Source: Candidatus Aminicenantota bacterium
Lineage (GTDB): Bacteria > Acidobacteriota > Aminicenantia > JAMOAD01
NCBI GenBank assembly: GCA_027061995.1
Contig: JAMOUT010000087.1
Span: forward strand, 25,652-89,651
Length of the DNA stretch: 64,000 nucleotides
Reading direction: 5' to 3'
Shown here in pieces: positions 40,985 through 50,968 of the stretch. Made by a program: the position numbers and the translations under genes. The notes below the pieces were generated by a model. It worked only from the letters and a program-made list of their open reading frames with translations, had not been told where the DNA came from and did no database searches. The stretch's first letter is position 1; every line of letters begins with the position of its first letter.

Positions 40985-42301
40985 ATGAAAGTTTCTGTTA
41001 TCGGAGTAGGATATGTAGGAATAATAACGGCTGTTTCTCTTGCCGAACTCGGGCATAATGTTCTCGGGATGGATGATAACAAAGAAAAGGTTAAATCTTT
41101 CAGCAAAGGGATATCCCCTATTTATGAAGAGGGACTTGAAGAAGCATTAAATAAAAATATAAAAGAAGGGACTCTATCTTTCACAGATAGCATTGAAGTG
41201 GCTATCTCTCACGGAGAAGTAATTTTTATATGTGTGGGAACCCCTTCGCTTCCCGGAGGAAAAGCTGATCTTAGTTTCGTTGAAAGAGTTGCAAGGGAGA
41301 TAGCAAAAAATGCAAAAGAATATAAACTAATAGTTGAAAAATCAACGGTTCCCGTGAAAACATCGGAGCAGATATTAAAAACCATAAAATTATACAATAA
41401 ACACGGGGTTGAACTTGAAGTGGCTTCAAATCCCGAGTTTCTTAGAGAGGGAACAGCTCTTCAGGATTTTTTTGAGGCTGATAGGATTGTCATAGGTGTA
41501 AGCAGCAAGAAAGCTGAAAATCTTTTCAGAGAGTTGTATAAAGGGATAGATTCCCCTATTGTTGTTACAGATCCTAATACTGCGGAAATCATAAAACATG
41601 CTTCAAACTCTTTTCTCGCAATGAAAATCTCTTTTATAAATATGGTTGCCGATCTCTGCGAAAACACGGGTGCTGATATTAATAAAGTGGCGGAGGGGAT
41701 GGGTTTTGATAAAAGAATCGGAAAATCTTTTTTGAATGCGGGAATAGGTTACGGGGGAAGTTGTTTCCCGAAAGATGTCAGAGCTTTTAACCAAATAGGA
41801 AAAGAAAACGGGCTTGACTTTTCTCTTCTTAAAGATGTTGATAAAATAAATATTGAAAGAGTTGAGAGGTTCATATCAAAACTCAGGAAAGCTCACTGGG
41901 TTTTTAAAGACAAGGTTTTCTCATTATGGGGACTCGCTTTTAAACCCGGAACAGATGATATAAGAGAGGCTCCGGCCCTTAAAGTGATGGAGATTTTACT
42001 AAATGAGGGTGCAATTTTGAGGGTCTATGACCCTAAGGCAATGGAAAATGTAAAAAAGATATTTCCTCCTACGGAAAAACTATATTATGCTCAGGACCCA
42101 TATGATGCGGCAAAAGATTCGGAAGCTATTCTTCTGATTACCGAATGGGATGAATTTAAAAGCATAGATTTTTCAAAAATAAAAGATATGATATTGACGA
42201 ATGTCCTTATAGACGGAAGAAATCTATATTCACCGAAAAAAATGAAAGAGGAAGGATTCATATATTATCCTGTGGGAAAACCCCCTATTGAAGAGATATG
42301 A
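40985..42301 (+). CDS. UDP-glucose 6-dehydrogenase
   Basis: MKVSVIGVGYVGIITAVSLAELGHNVLGMD, NPEFLREGTALQDF, GIGYGGSCFPKDVRA, LAFKPGTDDIREAPAL. Confidence 0.95.
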   Translation: MKVSVIGVGYVGIITAVSLAELGHNVLGMDDNKEKVKSFSKGISPIYEEGLEEALNKNIKEGTLSFTDSIEVAISHGEVIFICVGTPSLPGGKADLSFVERVAREIAKNAKEYKLIVEKSTVPVKTSEQILKTIKLYNKHGVELEVASNPEFLREGTALQDFFEADRIVIGVSSKKAENLFRELYKGIDSPIVVTDPNTAEIIKHASNSFLAMKISFINMVADLCENTGADINKVAEGMGFDKRIGKSFLNAGIGYGGSCFPKDVRAFNQIGKENGLDFSLLKDVDKINIERVERFISKLRKAHWVFKDKVFSLWGLAFKPGTDDIREAPALKVMEILLNEGAILRVYDPKAMENVKKIFPPTEKLYYAQDPYDAAKDSEAILLITEWDEFKSIDFSKIKDMILTNVLIDGRNLYSPKKMKEEGFIYYPVGKPPIEEI

Positions 42302-42331
42302 TTTTATTATAAAATAGATAAAGAGGAGGCA

Positions 42332-43282
42332 ATGGCAAAACAAAGAGTTTTGATAACGGGAGGAGCGGGTTTTCTCGGTTCTCACCTTTGTGAAAAATTC
42401 CTTGACAAAGGTTATGAAGTTATTGTTATGGACAATCTTTTAACTTCAACCATAGATAATGTTTCCCATCTTTTCGGCCATGATAATTTCACTTTTATAA
42501 AATATAATGTTGTAAATTATATATATGTGGAAGGTAAAATAGATTTGATTCTTCATTTTGCTTGCCCCGCTTCACCGATAGATTATATAAAACACCCGAT
42601 TCATACGATGAAAGTGGATTCTCTCGGGACTCTTAATTCTCTCGGTCTTGCAAAAATCAAGAAGAGCAGATATGTTTTTGCTTCAACTTCTGAAATCTAT
42701 GGCTCCGCACGAATTCATCCCCAAAAAGAGAGTTATTGGGGGAATGTTAATCCCGTAGGGCCCCGAAGTGTCTATGATGAAGCTAAAAGATTTTCTGAAG
42801 CTATGAGCATGGCGTATCACAGGAAATATAATATAGATGTAAGAATAGCAAGAATTTTCAATACTTATGGCCCTAACATGAGACCGGATGACGGAAGAGT
42901 CGTATCCTCTTTTATTGTTAATGCTCTTCAAAATAAACCGATTGAAGTTTTCGGTGATGGTTCGCAATCAAGAAGTTTTTGCTTTGTGGATGATTTAATC
43001 GAAGGGATATTCAGATTATCGGTTCATGATAATCTTAACGGAGAGATATTCAATCTCGGAAATCCCGAAGAGATTAAAATCATAGACCTTGCAAAATTAA
43101 TAATTGAGATCACAGGTTCAAAGTCGGAAATAATATATAAAGAATTACCAGAAGATGATCCCCCCGCCCGAAAACCCGATATTGATAAAGCAAAGAAGAT
43201 AATAGATTGGCAACCTAAAATAGGGCTGAAAGAGGGATTGAAAAAAACAATTGATTATTTTAAAAAAATGATAGAACCTTAA
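42332..43282 (+). CDS. UDP-glucuronate decarboxylase-like SDR (UXS family)
   Basis: RVLITGGAGFLGSHLCEKFL, HFACPASPIDYIKHPIHTMKV, SVYDEAKRFSEA, FNTYGPNMRPDDGRVVSSFI. Confidence 0.92.
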   Translation: MAKQRVLITGGAGFLGSHLCEKFLDKGYEVIVMDNLLTSTIDNVSHLFGHDNFTFIKYNVVNYIYVEGKIDLILHFACPASPIDYIKHPIHTMKVDSLGTLNSLGLAKIKKSRYVFASTSEIYGSARIHPQKESYWGNVNPVGPRSVYDEAKRFSEAMSMAYHRKYNIDVRIARIFNTYGPNMRPDDGRVVSSFIVNALQNKPIEVFGDGSQSRSFCFVDDLIEGIFRLSVHDNLNGEIFNLGNPEEIKIIDLAKLIIEITGSKSEIIYKELPEDDPPARKPDIDKAKKIIDWQPKIGLKEGLKKTIDYFKKMIEP

Positions 43283-43902
43283 TGAAATTTATTAAATTCA
43301 AACTTATCCCTTTCCTTGTTTTTTTTATAATGAAAATACTGTATTCAACATACAGAATCACAATCATAAATAAAACTAATGAAGATTTGTGCCTCCCTTC
43401 CGTTTTAACATTTTGGCATGGTAAGATGTGGGTGCTTATCCCTTTTCTCGGTAAAAAAGGGGTGGTTGCACTTGTATCTAATTCTGAAGACGGAGAGATG
43501 ATCTCCGGTCTTCTTAAATATTTCGGATATAAACTTGTTCGAGGTTCAACATCAAGAGGGGGGAGCAGAGCTCTTGTTAAAATGATAAAAATGCTTAAAC
43601 AGGGAGAGGTTGTCGCAATAACACCGGATGGACCGAGAGGTCCTTCAAGGGTTTTTCAAAAAGGGGCATTGTATCTATCGGCAAAAGCCAATGTTCCCAT
43701 TATCCCTATGAATTTTGTATCATCAAGCTCTTACAAATTCTCTTCTTGGGATAGATTCGAAATCCCATACCCTTTTGCGAAAGTCAAAATAATAATAGGG
43801 GAAAAATTTATAATAGACGGGAAATCAGATGATAAAAATACAGACAAATATTCCGAAACAATGAAAGGAATAATAGACTCACTTGAACATGAAAAAGAAT
43901 AA
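43282..43902 (+). CDS. DUF374-type lysophospholipid acyltransferase
   Basis: LTFWHGKMWVLIPF, ALVSNSEDGEMISGLLKYFGYKLVRGSTSRGGSRAL, ITPDGPRGPSRVFQKGALYLS. Confidence 0.88.
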   Translation: MKFIKFKLIPFLVFFIMKILYSTYRITIINKTNEDLCLPSVLTFWHGKMWVLIPFLGKKGVVALVSNSEDGEMISGLLKYFGYKLVRGSTSRGGSRALVKMIKMLKQGEVVAITPDGPRGPSRVFQKGALYLSAKANVPIIPMNFVSSSSYKFSSWDRFEIPYPFAKVKIIIGEKFIIDGKSDDKNTDKYSETMKGIIDSLEHEKE

Positions 43903-44872
43903 TGGACTATTATCAATCATATTTATAATTTCATTATCCGTAATATTTATCGCCCCTTTTCTCGGAGCGGTTAAAATCACTTTAAAAGGATTATCGGATG
44001 ATAGTATGTTAAGAACAATTTTTTTTAACCTAAGAGTTCCGAGGGTTCTTCTTTCATTTCTATCGGGGGCTTCCTTATCTGTTGCAGGATTGATTTTGCA
44101 ATCGGTTTTCAGAAATCCGCTTGTATCCCCATACACGCTCGGAGTTTCATCGGCAGCATCGGCGGGAGTTTTTTTTTCAATTAAAACAGGGCTCTTTTTC
44201 ACACTGTTTTCCATTCTAACCTCTTATAATATTTTTTCAATAATTTTTGCTTTATGCTCGGTTTTTTTTCTTTATTTTTTATCAAAAAAACGGGGGGATT
44301 TTAACCTTAACACAGCACTTCTCGCAGGGATATCACTCAATTTTCTGTTTTCATCTTTTATTATGATTCTACATTTTATCTCATCGCCCCAAGAGAGTTT
44401 TGAAATCTTCAAATGGATTTTCGGGAGCCTTGAAACAGAAGGGTATTCAATAGTTATAATCTTTTTTATTTTATTTATTTTTCTGTTTTTCCTATCCTTT
44501 TATTATAGAAGAGAGCTTGACCTTTTCTCTTTATCGGAAGAGATTGCATTAAGCAAGGGTGTTGATGTTGAAAAATTTAAAATCATTGTTTTCCTTGCCC
44601 TCTCCATCATCATTGCAATTATCGTATCATATACGGGACCTATAGGTTTCATTGGACTGATTATCCCCCATATCGCAAAAAAAACAGGAAGCGGAAAACA
44701 CTCTATTCTTATCCCTCTATCCGCATATCTCGGAGGGATACTCCTTGTTTTTTCAGACATTTTCGCTAGAATAATTGTTCCACCGGCTGAAATTCCCATA
44801 GGTATAATCACAACTCTCTTCGGTGTTCCTTTCTTCATATATCTTATTTGGAGAAAAGACAAATTGTATTAA
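43883..44872 (+). CDS. FecCD/BtuC-type ABC transporter permease
   Basis: LRVPRVLLSFLSGASLSVAGLILQSVFRNPLVSPYTLGVSSAASAG, GPIGFIGLIIPHIAK, PIGIITTLFGVPFFIYLI. Confidence 0.92.
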   Translation: MNMKKNNGLLSIIFIISLSVIFIAPFLGAVKITLKGLSDDSMLRTIFFNLRVPRVLLSFLSGASLSVAGLILQSVFRNPLVSPYTLGVSSAASAGVFFSIKTGLFFTLFSILTSYNIFSIIFALCSVFFLYFLSKKRGDFNLNTALLAGISLNFLFSSFIMILHFISSPQESFEIFKWIFGSLETEGYSIVIIFFILFIFLFFLSFYYRRELDLFSLSEEIALSKGVDVEKFKIIVFLALSIIIAIIVSYTGPIGFIGLIIPHIAKKTGSGKHSILIPLSAYLGGILLVFSDIFARIIVPPAEIPIGIITTLFGVPFFIYLIWRKDKLY

Positions 44873-44917
44873 ATTCATTTATTCGCAATGATTCCCCAAA
44901 CACCAATTATGAGAATA

Positions 44918-44946
44918 TTGAATTTTTTAATTTATTGTTATAAAAT
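44918..44946 (+). promoter_or_regulatory. Candidate leaderless promoter for aminotransferase
   Basis: TTGAAT-N17-TAAAAT, 5 nt before ATG at 44952; no SD. Confidence 0.55.
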
Positions 44947-44951
44947 AGACA

Positions 44952-46124
44952 ATGTTAAATAAAAGAATATTGAAAATAAACAAGAGTTCGACTCTCGCAA
45001 TAGTCGAAAAAGCAAAGGAATTAAGGAATCAAGGGATTGATGTTATAACCCTTAGTGTGGGAGAGCCCGATTTTAGCACACCAAATTACATAAAACAAAC
45101 GGGAAAAGGAGCAATTGATGATAATAAAACAAGATACACTGCAGCATCCGGTATTAAGGAATTAAAAGAAGCACTTATTAAAAGATACAAAGAGGAGCAA
45201 GGTGTTGAATTTTCTCTTAATGAAATTATTATCCATCCCGGAAGTAAATTTTCAATATATCTTACAGCATCAGTTGTCCTAAATGAGGGGGAAAGAGTTC
45301 TCATCCCATCACCTTACTGGGTATCTTACCCCGAGATAATAAAAGCTGCCGGAGGCGAGCCTGTTTTTGTCAAATATTGGGATAATCAAAACGGATTCCA
45401 ATACTCTTTTGAAAAATTTTTACCCGAGATTAAGAGAGGAATTAAGCTTTTTATCCTCTCCTCTCCGTCGAATCCCACGGGAGCAATAATGAAAGGGGCG
45501 GAACTAAAAAAACTATTACAAGCATCTCTTGATTATGATTTTTATTTACTAATAGACGAGTGTTACAGAAGATTAATTTTCGATAATCTCGAATATCCTT
45601 CACCTCTTAAAATATTACCCGAAGCAAAGGACAAAGTTTTGGTTTCAGGCTCTTTTTCAAAGACTTATGCAATGACCGGATGGAGAATAGGTTGGACATT
45701 CGCAAATTCGGAAATTATAGATTACATGGGAAGGCTTCAAAGTCATTCGACTTCAAATCCTCCTACCATCTCACAATATGCGGCTCTTGCGGCAATCACA
45801 CAGGAAAAAGATGAAGTTGATAAAATGGTTATGGAATATAACAAAAGAAGAGATATGGGATACGAACTTCTGAAAAATATAAACGGGGTAATGATTCAAA
45901 AACCGGAAGGTGCATTTTATCTTTTCCCTAATATAAAGAAAGCTATTAAAGGAAAATATGATAATACTTTTCAATTTGCCGAAAAACTTCTTTCAAAATA
46001 TCATGTCGCCGTAGTCCCGGGGGAAGCTTTCGGAGAAGAGGGTTTTATCAGAATTTCATACGCTGCTTCGGAAAAACACATAAGAGAAGGGATAGAAAAA
46101 ATAAAACAAGCTTTAAATGAATAA
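44952..46124 (+). CDS. Class I/II pyridoxal-phosphate aminotransferase (aspartate aminotransferase-like)
   Basis: GEPDFSTPNYI, SSPSNPTGAIM, VSGSFSKTYAMTGWRIGW (PLP lysine). Confidence 0.92.
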   Translation: MLNKRILKINKSSTLAIVEKAKELRNQGIDVITLSVGEPDFSTPNYIKQTGKGAIDDNKTRYTAASGIKELKEALIKRYKEEQGVEFSLNEIIIHPGSKFSIYLTASVVLNEGERVLIPSPYWVSYPEIIKAAGGEPVFVKYWDNQNGFQYSFEKFLPEIKRGIKLFILSSPSNPTGAIMKGAELKKLLQASLDYDFYLLIDECYRRLIFDNLEYPSPLKILPEAKDKVLVSGSFSKTYAMTGWRIGWTFANSEIIDYMGRLQSHSTSNPPTISQYAALAAITQEKDEVDKMVMEYNKRRDMGYELLKNINGVMIQKPEGAFYLFPNIKKAIKGKYDNTFQFAEKLLSKYHVAVVPGEAFGEEGFIRISYAASEKHIREGIEKIKQALNE

Positions 46125-46974
46125 AAGGTTTTACTCTTCCACTTTTTTTGATAGCGGTAATATAAATCTCAAAAATTCAAAATATATAATACACCGAATC
46201 CCTTATGAAAAAACCACATCATTTATTAAAGGGACAGGCAATGCTCCCGATGAAATCATAAAAAACTCATTTTCACTCGAGCTTTTTGATATTGAGACAA
46301 AAAGAGTTTACAAGGATGAGGATTTTTTTACCATGGAATCTTTGAAATTTAGTGATACGGAAACAATTCAAACATCCGTTAAGAAAATCGGAAAATATGT
46401 TCGAGATAATTTTATTAAAGATAAACTAAATATTTTTATAGGTGGGGAACACACTATAACTTATGCTATTACAAAAACCATGAAAAAGATGGGAAAGGAT
46501 TTCTCACTTATCTATTTTGATGCACATTATGATTTAAAAGATTCTTATGAAAACAGCGGATACTCCCATGCTTGTGTTATGAGAAGAGTTTATGAAGAGG
46601 GGATTGATATACTCGGGATAGGTATAAGAGCGGGAGATAAAGAGGAGTCGGATTTTGTCAGAAAAAATAACATTAAAATTGTAAATTCATATAATTTTGA
46701 TTATAGTGCAATAGAGAAACATATAAAATCAATGAATAAAAATATTTATATCTCAGTTGATTTTGATTTTTTTTCTCCTGCGGTTCTTCCTTCAGTGGGT
46801 ACTCCCGAGATTGACGGATTCGATATTGATATATATAAAAAAACATTATATTTGATAAAAGGGAAAAATATTATAGGTATGGATTTTGTAGAATATTCCC
46901 CTATAAAAGGCTTTGAGCAATACTCCCACATCGCAGCTTCGATTATATATAAAACAATATCAATTTTATCGTGA
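46117..46974 (+). CDS. Ureohydrolase family (agmatinase/formimidoylglutamase-like)
   Basis: IFIGGEHTITYAI, LIYFDAHYDLKD, ISVDFDFFSPAVLP metal-binding motifs. Confidence 0.85.
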   Translation: MNKRFYSSTFFDSGNINLKNSKYIIHRIPYEKTTSFIKGTGNAPDEIIKNSFSLELFDIETKRVYKDEDFFTMESLKFSDTETIQTSVKKIGKYVRDNFIKDKLNIFIGGEHTITYAITKTMKKMGKDFSLIYFDAHYDLKDSYENSGYSHACVMRRVYEEGIDILGIGIRAGDKEESDFVRKNNIKIVNSYNFDYSAIEKHIKSMNKNIYISVDFDFFSPAVLPSVGTPEIDGFDIDIYKKTLYLIKGKNIIGMDFVEYSPIKGFEQYSHIAASIIYKTISILS

Positions 46975-47316
46975 TTATTCCACGAATACAACAGGTTTAT
47001 CAGAACTCGGTATTTTTATAATAAGTATTCTTAAGCTATTTTTTCCGGTATTAATAATCTTATGATGATTTCCCGCAGGGCTGAAAATCATATCATCTTT
47101 TGATATCTTGATTTTTTCGGTTTTACCTTCAGCTATCCCTTCACCTTCAAGAACATATATCCAAACATCCACGGGTGCATAATGCTTTTTAAAATAACCA
47201 TGCTCTTGAAATTCAATTCTTATGATCTCTGTTTTCTCATTTGAAAAAATTTTTTTTGCTTTAAATTCGGAGGGGGTCTCAAGTTTTATACCTTCACCGG
47301 ATTTTACTATTTTCAT
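46975..47316 (-). CDS. Cupin-domain protein
   Basis: FKKHYAPVDVWIYVLEGEGIAEGKTEKIKISKDDMIFSPAGNHHKIINTG. Confidence 0.8.
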   Translation of the reverse strand: MKIVKSGEGIKLETPSEFKAKKIFSNEKTEIIRIEFQEHGYFKKHYAPVDVWIYVLEGEGIAEGKTEKIKISKDDMIFSPAGNHHKIINTGKNSLRILIIKIPSSDKPVVFVE

Positions 47317-47512
47317 TTTAAACTCCTTGCGTTAGTCCATTATATTATCACAAGGGAAAATAATTCTCAAAAAATATCAAAAATCAAAATATTTGAAAAC
47401 TAAATATTTAATTATTTAAGAATCAATAATATTAACCATCCGTTTATTTTGAGTATTTTCTCTTTCTTACACTCTCTTCACTCAATAAAATACCATTAAA
47501 TAAAAACGAAAA

Positions 47513-48058
47513 TTAATTAAATGAGAACCTGATTGTAAGTGTGAATTTAACCGGTTTGGGAACCCCGTCTATCTTAAAAGGTTTGAATTTCCATTGTTTC
47601 GCAGCATCAACAGCTGCCTGATTCAACTCGGGGTGCCCCTTCAAGACTTTTACAGCCTCAACCTCCCCCTTTGCATCGGTTTGGCATTCGAGAACAACTA
47701 CCCCCTGAATTCTTTTATCTTTTGCCTCTTTAGGGTATCCGGGATAAACTTTCTTAAGAACTTTGGGTGGCTTTATAATTCTAATCGGTTTCTCCTCTTT
47801 ATTTCTGTCGGCTTCAACTTTTTTTCCCGCAAGCTCCTTGCTGTTTTCATCCAATTTTTCATCTAACTTTTTTTCCAATTTTTTCTTTGTTTCATCAACC
47901 TTTTTTTCAACCGCTTTTGTAACTTTTTTTGTAACTTTAGCAATAGTCTCACTGTTTCCGCTCTTGTTAAGTTTTGGCACTAAAAAAAACAATAAAACAA
48001 TAACAATGGCAATAATAACAATTGCACCAACCAATGAAAAGCCTCTGTTTCTCCCCAT
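47513..48058 (-). CDS. TonB family energy-transducer protein
   Basis: Single N-terminal TM, Lys/Glu-rich linker, C-terminal YPGYPKEAKDKRIQGVVVLECQTDAKGEVEAVKVLKGHPELNQAAVDAAKQWKFKPF. Confidence 0.9.
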   Translation of the reverse strand: MGRNRGFSLVGAIVIIAIVIVLLFFLVPKLNKSGNSETIAKVTKKVTKAVEKKVDETKKKLEKKLDEKLDENSKELAGKKVEADRNKEEKPIRIIKPPKVLKKVYPGYPKEAKDKRIQGVVVLECQTDAKGEVEAVKVLKGHPELNQAAVDAAKQWKFKPFKIDGVPKPVKFTLTIRFSFN

Positions 48059-48178
48059 AACAACCTCCTGTTATTTAATCATTATTATTACTATACTCCG
48101 TTTTTTGGAGATAGTCAAATTTACAAAAAATCGGTGAAATAAAATATCTTTATATTAAATTAACAAAACAAATAGAAT

Positions 48179-50851
48179 CTATTTTTTCTCAACAACCATC
48201 CTATACCCCGCCCATTTTTTCGGACAACTCATATTTTTTTCATCATTTACGGATAAAAACCACCCTCCTACGATTTTACCATTATTCGTTAATTCAGGAA
48301 GATTTCCATTTAAATCATATATTCCCGATTTGGTAGGCATAAATTGCGCAACAGGTTGAATCAATTTCTTCAACAGTTTTTTTTCTTTGAGATATTTTAT
48401 CCATTTTATCCTTTCTTCCGGCGTGGGTTTATATCCTATCCAAAATGAAATTCTGTTTTCCAAATTCGAACTCTCCTTTTTACTGATTTTTTCAAATTCA
48501 TCTTGTGAAATAAGCCTAACTCTAATACCTGTTTTTTTTAAAACAAAACTAAAATACTCTTTCAAAAGCTCGGAGGATACTCCGTAAATCGGCAGATTAT
48601 GATTTTTTCGTTCGATTTTTCCGGGATACCTAACTTTAAGGAAATCATTAAACTGTGCAACAGTTAACTCTGTTTTAGCCACTTCTATCCCTGCAACCTT
48701 AACAAACTCTGGGATAAGCACCCCTTTTATCCGATTTCCGATAAATCCGCTCTTATCCTTTCTTAGTTTCAAATATTTTTCAAGAATCGATATTCTCGAT
48801 TGCTCTTTCAACAAATCAAACCTATTCTTCTTTTTCTTCCCTGGAATATGTTCATGTATCCATTTCACCTCTTCATGAACCTTTCTCATCTGATGAGATA
48901 ATCTACCAAAAACATGAGGTTCCCCCGGCATAAGAATAAATCTGACCTCTTTTCCGAATTGCTCCATAGTTCTGTAAAACTCCCATCCTTGCTCCGTAGG
49001 AACATTAGTGTCTTTATCTCCAAAAAAAATCAGGACAGGTGTATTCACTTTTTTTAATTTGAATAGTGGAGATTTTTTTATATATAGATTTAAATCTTCA
49101 TAATACGGTTTCCCGAAATAAAGGTTATCAAATTGAACTCCGAAAGCGCAATTTCCCCAATCGGAAATCCAGTTAACATCTCCTGCGCCGGGTATGGCAA
49201 AATTAAAATCTCTCTTTAATATCAGATAATTCGTAAGAATCGCCCCATTACTCCATCCCATAACTCCTATATTATCTTTATCTATATTATATTTCTTTAA
49301 TACATATTGTAATCCTTTCATGATATCAGTAATTTCCGGTTCACCGTATTTTCCCACTATGGATTCTCCGAATTTTTTCCCGTAATTCGAACTTCCCGAA
49401 TAATTTACAAAAAGAGTGAAAAAACCATCCCCCGAAAGTGCTTGAGGATAATATGCCCATGAAACACTAAAACCATCTTTAGTATAAGCATAAGGCCCTC
49501 CGTGAAAAGTCATAACAAGGGGATATTTTTTAGTTTTATCGTAATCAGCGGGAAACACCAGTATCCCTTCAATATCTCTTTTATTATTCACTGTCCAATG
49601 AATTATCTCTCTTTTACCGAATAATTTATCTTTTGTCCATTCGTTTATTAAATATAATTTTTTAAGATTGATGAATTTACCGCTTTTTTTTATATCGGCA
49701 CTATATATTCTATGTGGCATTTCCATAGTAGATGCAATAAAAATAAGTTTTCTTCCATTCGGAGACAAGGTGAAATAATCTGTGTTTTTATATATCCCTT
49801 TTTTTATAATAACTCTTTTTCCAATATTAAATTCTTTGTCCACGGTAAGAACAACAGGATAATTCCATACTCCCTTAGCCAAGAAAGTAAATATCTTATT
49901 ATCTCTATAATAAACACTTTTGGAATAAAATCCTCCGAGCCCCCATTCCCAATCAAGCTTTATCTTTTTTAACTTATTTCCCTTGATAAAATAAGCATAA
50001 AGTAATGGATAACCGGGGCCTCGTTCTGATTCATAATCGGATTCATTTTCTTTCATAAGAATCACATCTTTTCTTACCCAATTAAATGAATACGGCTGAA
50101 AATATTTATTATCTTTAAATAATTGTATCACTTTTCCTGTTTTTATATCATATAAAAAATATTTTCGGTAATATTTTGCATCCACCATATATTTAGGTGA
50201 ATCAATCTCAGATGTTATAATAAAATTTTTATCCGGTGATATAGTAAACTCTTCGATTTGTGTTTTATTATAACTCACCCTTTTATATTTTTTTGTATTA
50301 ATATTCGATAAAAAAAGTCTGACAGGTCTGAATTCTTTTAAATCTTCAACAGCAATAGCATCATCCTTATCTTTTTTTCTTTTTCTTTCAATAAATCCCT
50401 TTCTCTCTTGCGCAATAAATACAATCGTTTTATTATCAAGCCATTTAAACGACCTGATACTTTCAGGATAATCAGAAACTTTCCGCGGGTCGCCTCCCGG
50501 CAAATTAATAACATAGAGTTCTCTCTTTTTATCTCTGTCAGAGATAAAAGCTATCATTTTTGAATCGGGTGATACTGCCGGCGATTGATTATTTCCCTTG
50601 CTCGTCAATTGGATTACCTCTTTAAAATCGGGAGTTGCATAATATATTTGAGTAATCCAACGATCTCTTTTTTTATTTGCGGATTTTTTCGTAAAAATAA
50701 TAAATTTTCCGTTATTTGAAAATTTCAAATCGGAAATAGAATTATACTTAAAAATATCATCATATTCAAAAAAATCTGAAGCGGATACAAAGAAGATGGT
50801 AAGTAAAAAAATAAATATGAAAATATAAAATGTTTTAGTGCTTTTTTTCAT
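48179..50851 (-). CDS. S9 prolyl oligopeptidase-family peptidase with C-terminal FGE/SUMF1-like domain
   Basis: GVMGWSNGAILTNYLI, FGDKDTNVP, PGEPHVFGR catalytic segments; C-terminal VAKTELTVAQFNDFLK...NLPIYGVSSELLKEYFSFVLKKTGIRVRLISQDEFEKI...SGIYDLNGNLPELT...AGYRMV. Confidence 0.85.
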   Translation of the reverse strand: MKKSTKTFYIFIFIFLLTIFFVSASDFFEYDDIFKYNSISDLKFSNNGKFIIFTKKSANKKRDRWITQIYYATPDFKEVIQLTSKGNNQSPAVSPDSKMIAFISDRDKKRELYVINLPGGDPRKVSDYPESIRSFKWLDNKTIVFIAQERKGFIERKRKKDKDDAIAVEDLKEFRPVRLFLSNINTKKYKRVSYNKTQIEEFTISPDKNFIITSEIDSPKYMVDAKYYRKYFLYDIKTGKVIQLFKDNKYFQPYSFNWVRKDVILMKENESDYESERGPGYPLLYAYFIKGNKLKKIKLDWEWGLGGFYSKSVYYRDNKIFTFLAKGVWNYPVVLTVDKEFNIGKRVIIKKGIYKNTDYFTLSPNGRKLIFIASTMEMPHRIYSADIKKSGKFINLKKLYLINEWTKDKLFGKREIIHWTVNNKRDIEGILVFPADYDKTKKYPLVMTFHGGPYAYTKDGFSVSWAYYPQALSGDGFFTLFVNYSGSSNYGKKFGESIVGKYGEPEITDIMKGLQYVLKKYNIDKDNIGVMGWSNGAILTNYLILKRDFNFAIPGAGDVNWISDWGNCAFGVQFDNLYFGKPYYEDLNLYIKKSPLFKLKKVNTPVLIFFGDKDTNVPTEQGWEFYRTMEQFGKEVRFILMPGEPHVFGRLSHQMRKVHEEVKWIHEHIPGKKKKNRFDLLKEQSRISILEKYLKLRKDKSGFIGNRIKGVLIPEFVKVAGIEVAKTELTVAQFNDFLKVRYPGKIERKNHNLPIYGVSSELLKEYFSFVLKKTGIRVRLISQDEFEKISKKESSNLENRISFWIGYKPTPEERIKWIKYLKEKKLLKKLIQPVAQFMPTKSGIYDLNGNLPELTNNGKIVGGWFLSVNDEKNMSCPKKWAGYRMVVEKK

Positions 50852-50968
50852 AGATTTTCCTCCTTTTTTTCAAACTTCAACCACAGCAGGAAAACTTTTT
50901 CTCTGTTTCCCTAACAAAAGAAAGATTAATAATGATAAATCTCTTTTCACATTCAATCTCCTTTTTTA

